Of a DNA stretch of 64,000 nt, positions 25,182 to 33,221 are shown in pieces. Numbering within the stretch: position 1 is the first letter of the stretch; each line of letters begins with the position of its first letter. The notes beneath the pieces are model-generated. The model searched no databases, was not told the origin of the DNA, and was given only the letters and a program-made list of their open reading frames with translations. The stretch comes from Paraburkholderia nodosa. Its GTDB lineage: Bacteria > Pseudomonadota > Gammaproteobacteria > Burkholderiales > Burkholderiaceae. The position numbers and the translations under genes were made by a program. The stretch covers positions 558,001 through 622,000 of the forward strand of contig NZ_MCNV01000001.1 of the NCBI RefSeq assembly GCF_001718195.1. Reading direction: 5' to 3'.

Positions 25182-26216
25182 ATGCAGGCACTGAGCTTCC
25201 TACCCGACAGCTTCGAGGAATACGAGGATCTCAAGATGATCCTCGATGCCGGCGCACGCTGGCTCGACATTCGCAGCGAGGGCGAAGTCGAGGTGCGCGG
25301 CCGCACGTTTCCTCTCTACGTGGCGGCCATCGGCTCGCGCGACCCGGCCGCGCCCGGCATTGGTTTTTTCGGGGGCATCCATGGGCTCGAGCGCATTGGC
25401 TCGCAGCTCGTGCTCGACTACATGCGCGCGCTCGTGGGGCGTCTTGCCTGGGACGAACTGCTCCTGCGCCAACTCGAGTCCGTGCGCATCGTCTTCGCGC
25501 CGATTCTCAATCCCGGCGGCATGTGGCTCGCCACGCGTGCAAATCCGAACGGCGTCGACCTCATGCGCAACGCGCCGCAGGACGCCGACGAGCGCGTGCC
25601 CTTTCTCGCGGGCGGCCAGCGCGTCGGCTCGTGGCTGCCGTGGTATCGGGGGCGGCGCGGCGCGGCCATGGAGATCGAGGCGCAGGCGCTCCTGAAGATC
25701 GTCGACGAAGAACTCACGCGGCGCCCGCTTTCCTTCGCGCTCGACTGCCATTCCGGTTACGGCTGGACCGACAGCATCTGGTTTCCGTACGCACGTACGC
25801 GCCGTCTCATCCGCCATCTGCCCGAAATGTACGTACTCAAGACGATGTTCGAGCGCGCGCATCCGCATCACGGCTACACCTTCGAGCCGCAGAGTCACCA
25901 GTATTTGCTGCACGGCGACTTGTGGGATTGCGCATACGATCGCGCGCCCGACAGCAACATCTTCCTGCCGCTCACGCTTGAATTGGGCTCGTGGTTGTGG
26001 ATCAAGAAGAACCCGCGTCAGATCTTTTCGCGCCAGGGCATGTTCAATCCGCTCTTGCAGCATCGCACCGCGCGTGTGTTGCGGCGCCACGCGAATCTGT
26101 TCGAGTTTCTCACGCGCGCCGCGTATTCCTCGCAGCGCTGGCTGCCCGAGGGTGTGATCCGCGATGAGGTGCTGAAAAGCGCGATCGGGCACTGGTATCG
26201 CAAGCCGGGCACATGA
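25182..26216 (+). CDS. M14-family zinc carboxypeptidase
   Basis: This is a 344-aa metallopeptidase-like protein. Zinc ligands of the M14 fold are visible as His67 and Glu70 (GGIHGLERIG) and His190 (LDCHSGYG). Asn121-Arg129 in NPNGVDLMRN resembles the substrate-binding segment, and Glu267 (LTLELGSW) fits the catalytic glutamate. No signal peptide is seen, so it is probably cytoplasmic. The start at 25182 was preferred to an ATG 135 bp upstream that reads through a tandem repeat. The downstream hydrolase gene overlaps by ATGA. The substrate is unknown. Confidence 0.85.
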   Translation: MQALSFLPDSFEEYEDLKMILDAGARWLDIRSEGEVEVRGRTFPLYVAAIGSRDPAAPGIGFFGGIHGLERIGSQLVLDYMRALVGRLAWDELLLRQLESVRIVFAPILNPGGMWLATRANPNGVDLMRNAPQDADERVPFLAGGQRVGSWLPWYRGRRGAAMEIEAQALLKIVDEELTRRPLSFALDCHSGYGWTDSIWFPYARTRRLIRHLPEMYVLKTMFERAHPHHGYTFEPQSHQYLLHGDLWDCAYDRAPDSNIFLPLTLELGSWLWIKKNPRQIFSRQGMFNPLLQHRTARVLRRHANLFEFLTRAAYSSQRWLPEGVIRDEVLKSAIGHWYRKPGT

Positions 26217-26995
26217 GCGAACCGTGGATCCTGCTGCGCGGCCTCACGCGCGAATCGCGCCACTGGGGCGCGTTCGCCACGCTGCTTGCGGCTCGCGACG
26301 GCGTGCTGCCCATCGACCTGCCGGGCAACGGCACGGCGGTGCACGAACGCTCGCCGCTCGCGGTGGACGACTACGTGGACACGCTGCGCGCCCAGGCGCA
26401 GCGGTACGGGGCGCGCCCGCCATACCGCGTGCTGGCGATGTCGCTGGGCGGCATGGTGGCGACGGCGTGGGCGCTGCGCTACCCCGACGAAATTGGGCGG
26501 CTCGTGCTCGTGAACACGAGCATGCGGCCGTTCAGCCGCGTAGACGAGCGCTTGCGGCCGTCGGCGTGGGCCGCACTCGTGCGCGTGGCGCAGCATTGGG
26601 ATGGCGGCGACACCGGCGGCATTGCCGAGACGCTGATCTACGGGCTCACCTGTGCGCGCCGCGACACGCTCGCTGCCGACCTCGAAACGTGGCGCGCGAT
26701 CCGCGCAAGCGCCCAAGTGAGCCGCGCGAACGCGCTGCGCCAGCTGGCCGCCGCCGCACGCTTCAAGGCGCGCGCCGTGCCGCGCTGCGCGGTGCTGGTG
26801 GTGTCGTCGCGCGGCGACCGGCTCGTGAACCCCGTTTGCTCCGCGCGGCTCGCGCGGGCCTGGGGCGCGCCGCACGTGCCGCATCCCTGGGCGGGGCACG
26901 ATCTGCCGCACGACGATCCGCAATGGCTCGTCGATACGCTCCACGCGGGCGACGTCGCCGGGAACGCGGCGGGCCAGGCCGCCGGGCGCGGCTGA
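26213..26995 (+). CDS. Alpha/beta hydrolase
   Basis: This is a 260-aa alpha/beta-fold hydrolase. The nucleophile elbow is AMSLGGM with Ser77; Asp202 (SSRGDRLVNP) and His229 (WAGHDLPHDDP) complete a plausible triad. The N-terminal LLRGLTRESRHWG replaces the usual HGxxG oxyanion segment with RGLTRE, which is seen in a subset of the family. Its ATG overlaps the M14 peptidase stop codon, so the two enzymes probably act in one pathway, which is unknown. Confidence 0.85.
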   Translation: MSEPWILLRGLTRESRHWGAFATLLAARDGVLPIDLPGNGTAVHERSPLAVDDYVDTLRAQAQRYGARPPYRVLAMSLGGMVATAWALRYPDEIGRLVLVNTSMRPFSRVDERLRPSAWAALVRVAQHWDGGDTGGIAETLIYGLTCARRDTLAADLETWRAIRASAQVSRANALRQLAAAARFKARAVPRCAVLVVSSRGDRLVNPVCSARLARAWGAPHVPHPWAGHDLPHDDPQWLVDTLHAGDVAGNAAGQAAGRG

Positions 26996-27090
26996 GCGGT
27001 GCCGCGGCGCGTGCGCCGCCCGCATCGCCAGTCCGGCGATTGCCCCATAATACGAAAACTCATCCGGCACTTTCAGGACGATTTCCAGAC

Positions 27091-28158
27091 ATGAACGACA
27101 AACCCGCCATTGGCGCCGCCGTGCCGCGCCTCACGAGCCTTTCGCACGGCGGCGGCTGCGGCTGCAAGATCGCGCCGGGCGTGCTTTCCGCGCTGCTCGC
27201 CCGCAGCACGCCGCTCACCACCGCGTTTCCGAACCTGCTGGTCGGCACCGAGACCGCCGACGACGCCGCCGTCTACAAGCTCAACGACGAGCAGGCCATC
27301 GTCGCGACGACGGACTTTTTCATGCCGATCGTCGACGATCCGTACGACTTCGGCCGCATCGCCGCGACCAATGCGCTTTCGGATGTCTACGCCATGGGCG
27401 GCAAGCCGATCCTCGCGCTGGCACTCGTGGGTATGCCGATCAACGTGCTGCCGCACGATGTGATCGCGCAGGTGCTGCGCGGAGGCGAGGATGTGTGCGC
27501 GGCGGCGGGCATTCCCGTGGCGGGCGGCCATTCGATCGACTCCGTGGAGCCCATTTACGGCCTCGCGGCGCTCGGCGTCGTGCATCCCTCGCGCGTGAAG
27601 CGCAACGCATCGGCAAAAGCTGGCGACGTCCTCGTGCTCGGCAAGCCGCTCGGCGTGGGCGTACTTTCCGCCGCGCTCAAGAAGGAAATTCTCGGCGACG
27701 CGGGCTACAAGGCGATGGTCGCCGCCGCGACCCTGCTCAACAAGCCGGGCGCAACGCTGGCGGAACTACCGGGCGTGCACGCCATGACCGACGTGACGGG
27801 CTTCGGCCTGCTCGGCCACACGCTCGAGATCGCGCGCGGCGCGAATCTCACCGCGCGCGTGCACTACGCCGACCTGCCGTGGCTGCCGGGCGTGCAGAAG
27901 TTCGTCGACGACGGCGTGTACACGGGCGCGTCGGGCCGCAACTGGGCCTCGTACGGCGACGCCGTCACGCTCGCGCCCAGCCTGCCCGAAAGCGCGCGCA
28001 CGCTGCTCACCGACCCGCAAACCTCGGGCGGCCTGCTCGTGGCCTGCGCGCCGGAAAACGTGGACGACGTGCTGGCGATCTTCCGCACGGAAGGCTTTGG
28101 CGACGCTCGTGTGATCGGCGAACTGAGCGAAGGCCCGGCGCGCGTGGACGTCGCATGA
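27091..28158 (+). CDS. selD: SelD, selenophosphate synthetase
   Basis: This 355-aa enzyme makes selenophosphate from selenide and ATP for selenocysteine or 2-selenouridine synthesis. The active-site segment HGGGCGCKIAP places Cys23, Cys25 and Lys26 where E. coli SelD has Cys17, Cys19 and Lys20. It is the cysteine form, not a selenoprotein. The start at 27091 is the ATG of MNDKPAIGAA. No selA, selB, tRNA-Sec or mnmH is in the window. A CDF transporter gene follows after 7 bp. Confidence 0.95.
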   Translation: MNDKPAIGAAVPRLTSLSHGGGCGCKIAPGVLSALLARSTPLTTAFPNLLVGTETADDAAVYKLNDEQAIVATTDFFMPIVDDPYDFGRIAATNALSDVYAMGGKPILALALVGMPINVLPHDVIAQVLRGGEDVCAAAGIPVAGGHSIDSVEPIYGLAALGVVHPSRVKRNASAKAGDVLVLGKPLGVGVLSAALKKEILGDAGYKAMVAAATLLNKPGATLAELPGVHAMTDVTGFGLLGHTLEIARGANLTARVHYADLPWLPGVQKFVDDGVYTGASGRNWASYGDAVTLAPSLPESARTLLTDPQTSGGLLVACAPENVDDVLAIFRTEGFGDARVIGELSEGPARVDVA

Positions 28159-28165
28159 GGACCGT

Positions 28166-29071
28166 ATGAGCGGAGAATCGCCTAAAGCCATCTTCTACGC
28201 GCTCGCTGCGAACTTCGGCATAGCGGTCTGCAAGTACGCTGCCGCGGCGTTCACGGGCTCGGGATCGATGTTCGCGGAGGCGATTCACTCCACGGCCGAC
28301 TGCGGCAATCAACTGCTTTTGCTGATCGGCCTGCGCCAGTCGCGCGAGCCGCCCACGCCGCTGCATCCCATGGGCACGGGCCGCGCGATCAACTTCTATT
28401 CGCTGCTCGTGGCGCTGCTGCTGTTTTTCGTGGGCGGCGCGTTCTCGGTCTACGAGGGCGTGCATCGGCTGATCGCGCGCGAGCCGTTGCGATTCGTCTA
28501 TGTGGCGCTCGTCGTGCTCGGCATTTCCGTGGTGCTCGAAGCGTTTTCGCTTTATGGCGCGATGCGTGAAATTCGCAAGGGCGCGCCCACGAAATCGCTG
28601 TGGCGCTGGGCGCGCGAAACGCGCGATTCCGACCTGCTCGTCGTGGCGGGTGAAGACATCGCGGCGCTGGCGGGTCTCGCCATTGCGTTCGCCGCCGTGC
28701 TGCTCACGGTCATCACGGGCAATCCGGTATGGGATGCGTGCGGCTCGATCGGCGTGGGCATTTTGCTCATGCTGATTGCGTGGTTCATCGCGCGTGAAGT
28801 GAAGTCGATGATCGTCGGCGAATCGGCCGGCCCGGAAATGCGGCGCGATATCGAATCGTTCCTGCGCGCGCGGCCCGAAATTCAAAGCATCATCAGCCTC
28901 ATTACCCTGCAATGGGGCAAGGAGGTGATGGTGGCGGTGCAGTGCGAAATGCTCGAGTACGACCACAGCCGCACCATGGTCGAGGCGATCAACGAGATCG
29001 AAGCCGACCTGCAGGCGCGCTTTCCTCTTGTGCGCTGGGTGTTTTTCGAGCCGGATTTCGTGAACCGGTAA
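28166..29071 (+). CDS. Cation diffusion facilitator family transporter (ZnT9-like)
   Basis: This 301-aa protein has six predicted helices and a cytoplasmic C-terminal domain (about 215-301). The first metal site is HSTAD at residues 41-45. The second usual HxxxD site in helix 5 is replaced by GEDIAALAG (Glu163-Asp164), as in the SLC30A9-like branch. Zinc or another divalent metal is the likely cargo. It follows selD by 7 bp and is probably co-transcribed; a link to selenium is not obvious. Confidence 0.85.
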   Translation: MSGESPKAIFYALAANFGIAVCKYAAAAFTGSGSMFAEAIHSTADCGNQLLLLIGLRQSREPPTPLHPMGTGRAINFYSLLVALLLFFVGGAFSVYEGVHRLIAREPLRFVYVALVVLGISVVLEAFSLYGAMREIRKGAPTKSLWRWARETRDSDLLVVAGEDIAALAGLAIAFAAVLLTVITGNPVWDACGSIGVGILLMLIAWFIAREVKSMIVGESAGPEMRRDIESFLRARPEIQSIISLITLQWGKEVMVAVQCEMLEYDHSRTMVEAINEIEADLQARFPLVRWVFFEPDFVNR

Positions 29072-29111
29072 TGCAAGGGCCCGGCGGTTGCAAAACCGCC
29101 GGGCCCTTGCA
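29072..29111. terminator. Perfect 18-bp hairpin with GCAA loop after the CDF gene
   Basis: TGCAAGGGCCCGGCGGTT pairs perfectly with its complement 29094-29111 around a GCAA tetraloop. The stem starts at the base after the stop codon. It has no T-run on either side, so classical intrinsic termination is uncertain. It could act as a bidirectional block, an mRNA 3' end protector or a processing site between convergent genes. Confidence 0.6.
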
Positions 29112-29143
29112 CACGAGTCACATCTTCACGCGCGCTTTACATT

Positions 29144-29218
29144 TCAGTGCCGAAACGGCGTCCACACGGGCGTGGTGTTGTCCCACTGCTCGAGTTCGGA
29201 AGGTACGGTCGGATTCAT
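29144..29218 (-). CDS. Possible 24-aa small protein downstream of the DUF4148 gene
   Basis: A 24-codon frame starts MNPTVPSELEQWDNTT and ends TPFRH before a stop codon at 29144-29146. A TAGGAG ribosome-binding site lies 7 bases before the ATG. It sits 55 bp after the DUF4148 gene on the same strand and ends before the strong hairpin. The peptide is hydrophilic with two Trp residues and no signal. No family was recognised. The ribosome-binding site is the main evidence; it may be the remnant of a longer gene. Confidence 0.45.
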   Translation of the reverse strand: MNPTVPSELEQWDNTTPVWTPFRH

Positions 29219-29273
29219 ATTGGACTCCTACGTTTTTTGTCTTGCAATCGAAATGCCGGTGCGTCTTGCGGGC

Positions 29274-29546
29274 TTATTCGCCCGCCTGCGCGACGCGCTG
29301 GGCGCGGTTCGCGCGGCTTTCCTGCAGCGCGATGCGTTGCGCTTGCGTGCGGCCGATCAGGCTTTGCTCGGGATAGCTCGTCTTGTTAAGCGAGGGCAGC
29401 GTGCCGTCGCGATACGCGGCGGCAATTTCCGCCTTCACTTCAGCGCGGGTTTTCGGCGCGCTGTTGTCCTGGGCGAAGACCGAGGCGCTTGCGGCGAGCG
29501 AGAGGACGAGCGTGGCGCCAATGGCAGTTGCGAGAGTGCGTTTCAT
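29274..29546 (-). CDS. DUF4148 exported protein
   Basis: This 90-aa protein has a signal peptide (about residues 1-26, ending SVFA-QD). The DUF4148 core KTRAEVKAEIAAAYRDGTLP is followed by SYPEQSLIGRTQAQRIA. The family is frequent and multi-copy in Burkholderiales; its function is unknown. AAGGAG precedes the ATG at 29546; nine further codons upstream are unlikely to be used. Confidence 0.88.
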   Translation of the reverse strand: MKRTLATAIGATLVLSLAASASVFAQDNSAPKTRAEVKAEIAAAYRDGTLPSLNKTSYPEQSLIGRTQAQRIALQESRANRAQRVAQAGE

Positions 29547-29744
29547 GATCTGCTCCTTTTGTACCGGTGCCACGTGGGTCGCGGCGACAGGAGCAAATGT
29601 AGTTGCGCAGCCGTTTGCGATAAACGGCCGGAACGCGAAAGCAATTGTCGAAAATCCGGAACAATCGCTGCGCCGCGCCCGCGAAAGCCTCTGCGGGCGC
29701 GGCTTCGAGGGTTGGCGCAGCGCGACGGCGTTACGCCGCTGAGC

Positions 29745-30749
29745 TTATGCGGCCCATTCCGAAATGACAGGCGTTTCGAGCGCTGGCGCGTTTTCGCGCT
29801 CTTCGAGCGTGCGCATCGTGCAGGCCTTGTCGAGCGAGGCGCGGCCGCTCAGCAGCGGGCAGCGGTCGAACACCTCGGCGATCCAGTCCACGAACACGCG
29901 CACTTTGGGTGACAGATGGCGGCTGTGCGGATAGACGGCCGAAATCGGCATGGGCAGCGGCTTGTAATCGGGCAGGACCTCGACGAGCGCACCCGACTTC
30001 AGGTGCGGCAGCACCATGTAGCGCGGCCCCTGGATCAGGCCGAAGCCTTCGATGCCGCAGGTCACATAAGCGTCCGCGTCGTTTACCGAGACCATGCTCT
30101 TGAGCTTGACCTCCACTTCCTTGCCGTCGACGAGAAACGCCCAGTCCATCACGCGCCCCGTACGCGACGAGAAGTAATTCACGGCGCGATGCTCGGCCAG
30201 TTCTTCGAGCGTCTGCGGCATGCCGTGGCGCTCCAGATACGACGGCGCCGCGCACGACACGCCTTCGAAAATGCCGATGCGCCGCGCGACCAGCGACGAA
30301 TCCTGCAGCGCGCCCACGCGCACCACGCAGTCCACGCCTTCCTGCAGCAAGTCCACGGGGCGATCGGATAGCCCGAGTTGCAGGTCGATGTCCGGATAGC
30401 GCCCGTGGAATTCGCACAGCGACGGAATCACGATGAGCCGCCCGATCGAGCCGGGCATGTCGATGCGCAGCTTGCCGTGCGGTTTGCGGTTGCGATCCTG
30501 GAATGTGGTTTCCGTTTCCTCGACGTCCGCGAGAATGCGCACGCAGCGCTCGTAGTACGCGGCGCCATCGGGCGTGAGCGACAGACGGCGCGTGGTGCGG
30601 TGCATGAGGCGCACGCCGAGAAACGCTTCGAGATTCTGAATGATCGTCGTGACCGACGCGCGCGGCATGTCGAGCGTTTCGGCAGCACGCGTGAAGCTGT
30701 TGGTATCGACGACGCGGGTGAACACCTGCATGGCCTGAAGGCGGTCCAT
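29745..30749 (-). CDS. LysR-family regulator of the RND efflux operon (CeoR/BpeT-like)
   Basis: This 334-aa LysR protein has a winged helix (residues about 1-60, FTRAAETLDMPRASVTTIIQN), an effector domain and a C-terminal tail of about 35 residues. It is divergent from the llpE-like gene and RND operon. That is the arrangement of CeoR/BpeT with llpE-ceoAB-opcM or llpE-bpeEF-oprC in Burkholderia. The start MDRLQAMQVF was chosen by family alignment. Effector and sign of regulation are inferred from those relatives. Confidence 0.85.
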   Translation of the reverse strand: MDRLQAMQVFTRVVDTNSFTRAAETLDMPRASVTTIIQNLEAFLGVRLMHRTTRRLSLTPDGAAYYERCVRILADVEETETTFQDRNRKPHGKLRIDMPGSIGRLIVIPSLCEFHGRYPDIDLQLGLSDRPVDLLQEGVDCVVRVGALQDSSLVARRIGIFEGVSCAAPSYLERHGMPQTLEELAEHRAVNYFSSRTGRVMDWAFLVDGKEVEVKLKSMVSVNDADAYVTCGIEGFGLIQGPRYMVLPHLKSGALVEVLPDYKPLPMPISAVYPHSRHLSPKVRVFVDWIAEVFDRCPLLSGRASLDKACTMRTLEERENAPALETPVISEWAA

Positions 30750-30839
30750 TGCCACTCTCCAAAAAGCTTCGGTCGCACGGCGCGCGGCGTTCGAAACTAA
30801 CGCCCGCGCAGAAAGAGGAGACAGATTGTTCAGGTGCGC

Positions 30840-30897
30840 CGAATTGTGTTGCCGGATTATAGGCATTTATTTGCAAGTCTGCCGAACCCACAATTCG
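30840..30897. promoter_or_regulatory. 9-bp inverted repeat in the LysR/llpE intergenic region
   Basis: CGAATTGTG (30840-30848) and CACAATTCG (30889-30897) are perfect complements, centred 49 bp apart (40-bp spacer), between the LysR gene and the RND operon. Two half-sites about five helical turns apart could be bound by a LysR tetramer. The repeat is seen; binding is inferred. Confidence 0.45.
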
Positions 30898-30937
30898 CCT
30901 CATTCGAATCTACTCTCGCGCATTGCGCCGATTTGAC

Positions 30938-31831
30938 ATGGATGTCTTTAAACGCCCAACGTCTTGGACCTCCGCGGAGGAAGCGCCGCTGGCCGAAGTG
31001 CCCGCGGCCTTGCCTGCTACCGCGTCCGCCAAGCCTGGCAAGGTGCGCGCGGTGCTCACGACCGACGTGGCAATCGAAGGCTACGCCCAGCAGATTCCGC
31101 TGCGGCTGTACCGTCCCGAAGCCGCGAATGGTCTGCCGGTGTTGCTGTATTTCCACGGCGGCGGCTTTGTGCGCGGGTCCATCGAGGAAGCGGATGCGGT
31201 GGGGCGGTTTCTCGCAGAACGCTTACCAGCGCTCGTGGTGAGCGTCGGGTATTCGCTCGCGCCCAGGCACCCGTTTCCCGCCGCCCCCGAAGATGCGCAT
31301 CGCGCGGCGCTGTGGGCGCTTACGCGGGCCCGCGCGTTCGGCGGCAACCCGAAGCGCGTGATCGCGGCGGGCCACGACGCGGGCGGCCAGATCGCCAACG
31401 TGCTCGCCTTCATGGGCCGCGATCGCGGCGACGTGAAACTCGCGGCGCAGGCATTGTTTGCGCCGATGCTCGATCCGAGCCTCACGCGTCTTGGCGACGA
31501 GGCGCGCCTGGGCTCCGATATCACGGCAAGCGAATGCGCGGCGTGTTATCGCGCGTATCTGCCCGATGCGACGCAGCGCATGCATCCGTACGCGGCGCCG
31601 CTCGAATCGCTGCGTCTTGGCGGCTTGCCGCCCACGCTCATCGTGACCGCACAGAACGACGTGCTGCACATCGAAGCGGAGAAGTACGCGAGCCGCCTGA
31701 TCGACGCGGGCGTGCGCACCCAGGTGGTGCGCTACCCGAGCGTCTCGCACGCGAATCTCGCGGCGCATCCGGCCGCGCTCAGCGAAGCCGTACGGTTTTT
31801 CCAATGTTGCTTCGACGCGGGGGCGTCATAG
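30938..31831 (+). CDS. llpE: LlpE-like alpha/beta hydrolase with Asp in place of the nucleophilic Ser
   Basis: This is a 297-aa protein of the hormone-sensitive-lipase type. The oxyanion motif HGGG is at residues 73-76, and the acid and base fit Asp241 (TAQNDVLHIE) and His271 (SVSHANL). The nucleophile motif, normally GDSAGG, reads GHDAGG (residues 145-150), so Asp147 stands at the Ser position. Ester hydrolysis by the usual serine mechanism is therefore doubtful. The gene heads the RND operon, matching the llpE gene of Burkholderia efflux operons. The ATG at 30938 was preferred to an upstream TTG. Confidence 0.82.
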   Translation: MDVFKRPTSWTSAEEAPLAEVPAALPATASAKPGKVRAVLTTDVAIEGYAQQIPLRLYRPEAANGLPVLLYFHGGGFVRGSIEEADAVGRFLAERLPALVVSVGYSLAPRHPFPAAPEDAHRAALWALTRARAFGGNPKRVIAAGHDAGGQIANVLAFMGRDRGDVKLAAQALFAPMLDPSLTRLGDEARLGSDITASECAACYRAYLPDATQRMHPYAAPLESLRLGGLPPTLIVTAQNDVLHIEAEKYASRLIDAGVRTQVVRYPSVSHANLAAHPAALSEAVRFFQCCFDAGAS

Positions 31832-31900
31832 ACGAAGCACCCTTGCGGCGGTGCTGCCGAACCAGTGAAGAACAATCAACCATTATTTCTGGAGTCCGAC

Positions 31901-33118
31901 ATGTCACTTTTTTCGCAATCCCGAACCCGTATCGCGCTAGCGGTCATTGGCGTGCTGGTGGTCGCGGGCCTCGGCACCCTCGGTGCCATCCGCCTCGACT
32001 CGCACCCTGCCGTTGCCGCTGAAGCGCCGCCCGCACCCGAGGTCGACGTCGCACCCGTGCTCAATCGCACGATCACCGACTGGCAGACCTACTCGGGCCG
32101 CATGGCCGCCGTCGAGAAAGTGGAGATACGTCCGCAGGTTTCCGGCACGATCGTCTCCGTGAACTTCCGTGACGGCGCGCTCGTGAAGCAGGGCGAGACC
32201 CTGTTCGTGATCGACCCGCGCCCGTACCAGGCGGCCGTCGATCAGGCCGCTGCGCAGCTTGCCGCCGCGCAGGCGCGCACGGGCTACGCGCAAAGCGACT
32301 GGGAGCGCGCTCAGCGTCTGATTGGCGATAACGCCATCGCCAAGCGCGATTACGACGAGAAGCAGAACGCCTCGCGCGAAGCGAACGCGAATCTCAAGGC
32401 CGCGCAGGCCGCCCTCGAAGCCGCGCAGATCAACCTGGGTTACACGCGCATCGTCGCGCCGGTTGCCGGACGTGTGTCGCGCGCCGAGATCACGGTGGGC
32501 AACGTCGTATCGGCAGGGGCAAGCGCCGCGCCGCTCACGACGCTCGTTTCCGTTTCGCCCATCTACGCCGAATTCGACGCCGACGAGCAGACCTATCTCG
32601 ACTACATCAGCCACATGAAGAACGGCTCGAAGGTGCCTGTGGAACTGGGTCTGGCGAACGAATCGGGCTATTCGCGCACGGGCACGATCGAGTCGGTGGA
32701 CAACCGTCTCGACACCACGTCGGGCACCATCCGCGTGCGCGCGCGCTTCGACAACGCCGACGGCGCGCTGGTGCCGGGGCTTTACGCACGCATCAAGGTG
32801 AGCGGCAGCGCCCCGCACCCGGCGCTGCTCGTGGACGACGCCGCCATCGGCACCGACCAGGACAAGAAGTTTGTTTACGTCGTCGATAACAGCGGCAAGA
32901 TCGCCTACCGCACGGTGCAAACGGGCGGCCAGCAGGGCAACCTGCGCGTGATTCTGGGCGGCCTGAAGGCGGGCGACCACGTGGTGGTGAACGGCACGCA
33001 GCGCGTGCGCCCCGGTGAAGCCGTGCGCTCGCACATGGTGCCGATGAATGGCGACCCCGACGCCGATTCGTCCAGCACGGCAGCGAACCCCGGCGCCAAG
33101 GCAGCGAAAACGTCCTGA
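31901..33118 (+). CDS. ceoA: RND efflux periplasmic adaptor (CeoA/BpeE-like)
   Basis: This 405-aa membrane fusion protein has an N-terminal membrane anchor (about residues 8-30, no lipobox), a barrel-sandwich lipoyl domain (VEIRPQVSGTIVSVNFRDG, from about 76), an alpha-hairpin rich in Ala and Gln, and a beta-barrel. It joins the inner-membrane pump to the outer-membrane channel. The start MSLFSQSRTR was chosen; an ATG-less longer frame upstream is not needed. It is the second gene of the llpE-ceoA-ceoB-opcM order. Confidence 0.9.
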   Translation: MSLFSQSRTRIALAVIGVLVVAGLGTLGAIRLDSHPAVAAEAPPAPEVDVAPVLNRTITDWQTYSGRMAAVEKVEIRPQVSGTIVSVNFRDGALVKQGETLFVIDPRPYQAAVDQAAAQLAAAQARTGYAQSDWERAQRLIGDNAIAKRDYDEKQNASREANANLKAAQAALEAAQINLGYTRIVAPVAGRVSRAEITVGNVVSAGASAAPLTTLVSVSPIYAEFDADEQTYLDYISHMKNGSKVPVELGLANESGYSRTGTIESVDNRLDTTSGTIRVRARFDNADGALVPGLYARIKVSGSAPHPALLVDDAAIGTDQDKKFVYVVDNSGKIAYRTVQTGGQQGNLRVILGGLKAGDHVVVNGTQRVRPGEAVRSHMVPMNGDPDADSSSTAANPGAKAAKTS

Positions 33119-33221
33119 CGAGCGGCGGGCGTAGGCAATCGCGGCCTGCGCCTGTGCTTCCGTCAGGATGACTAAGCAGGAAGCTTCGCGTCAAATTGAG
33201 CGTCATGAACAAGAGCAACCC

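Noticed and set aside
27091..28158. Possible selenocysteine codon in selD
   Set aside because: The active-site positions are Cys codons (HGGGCGCK) and there is no in-frame TGA.
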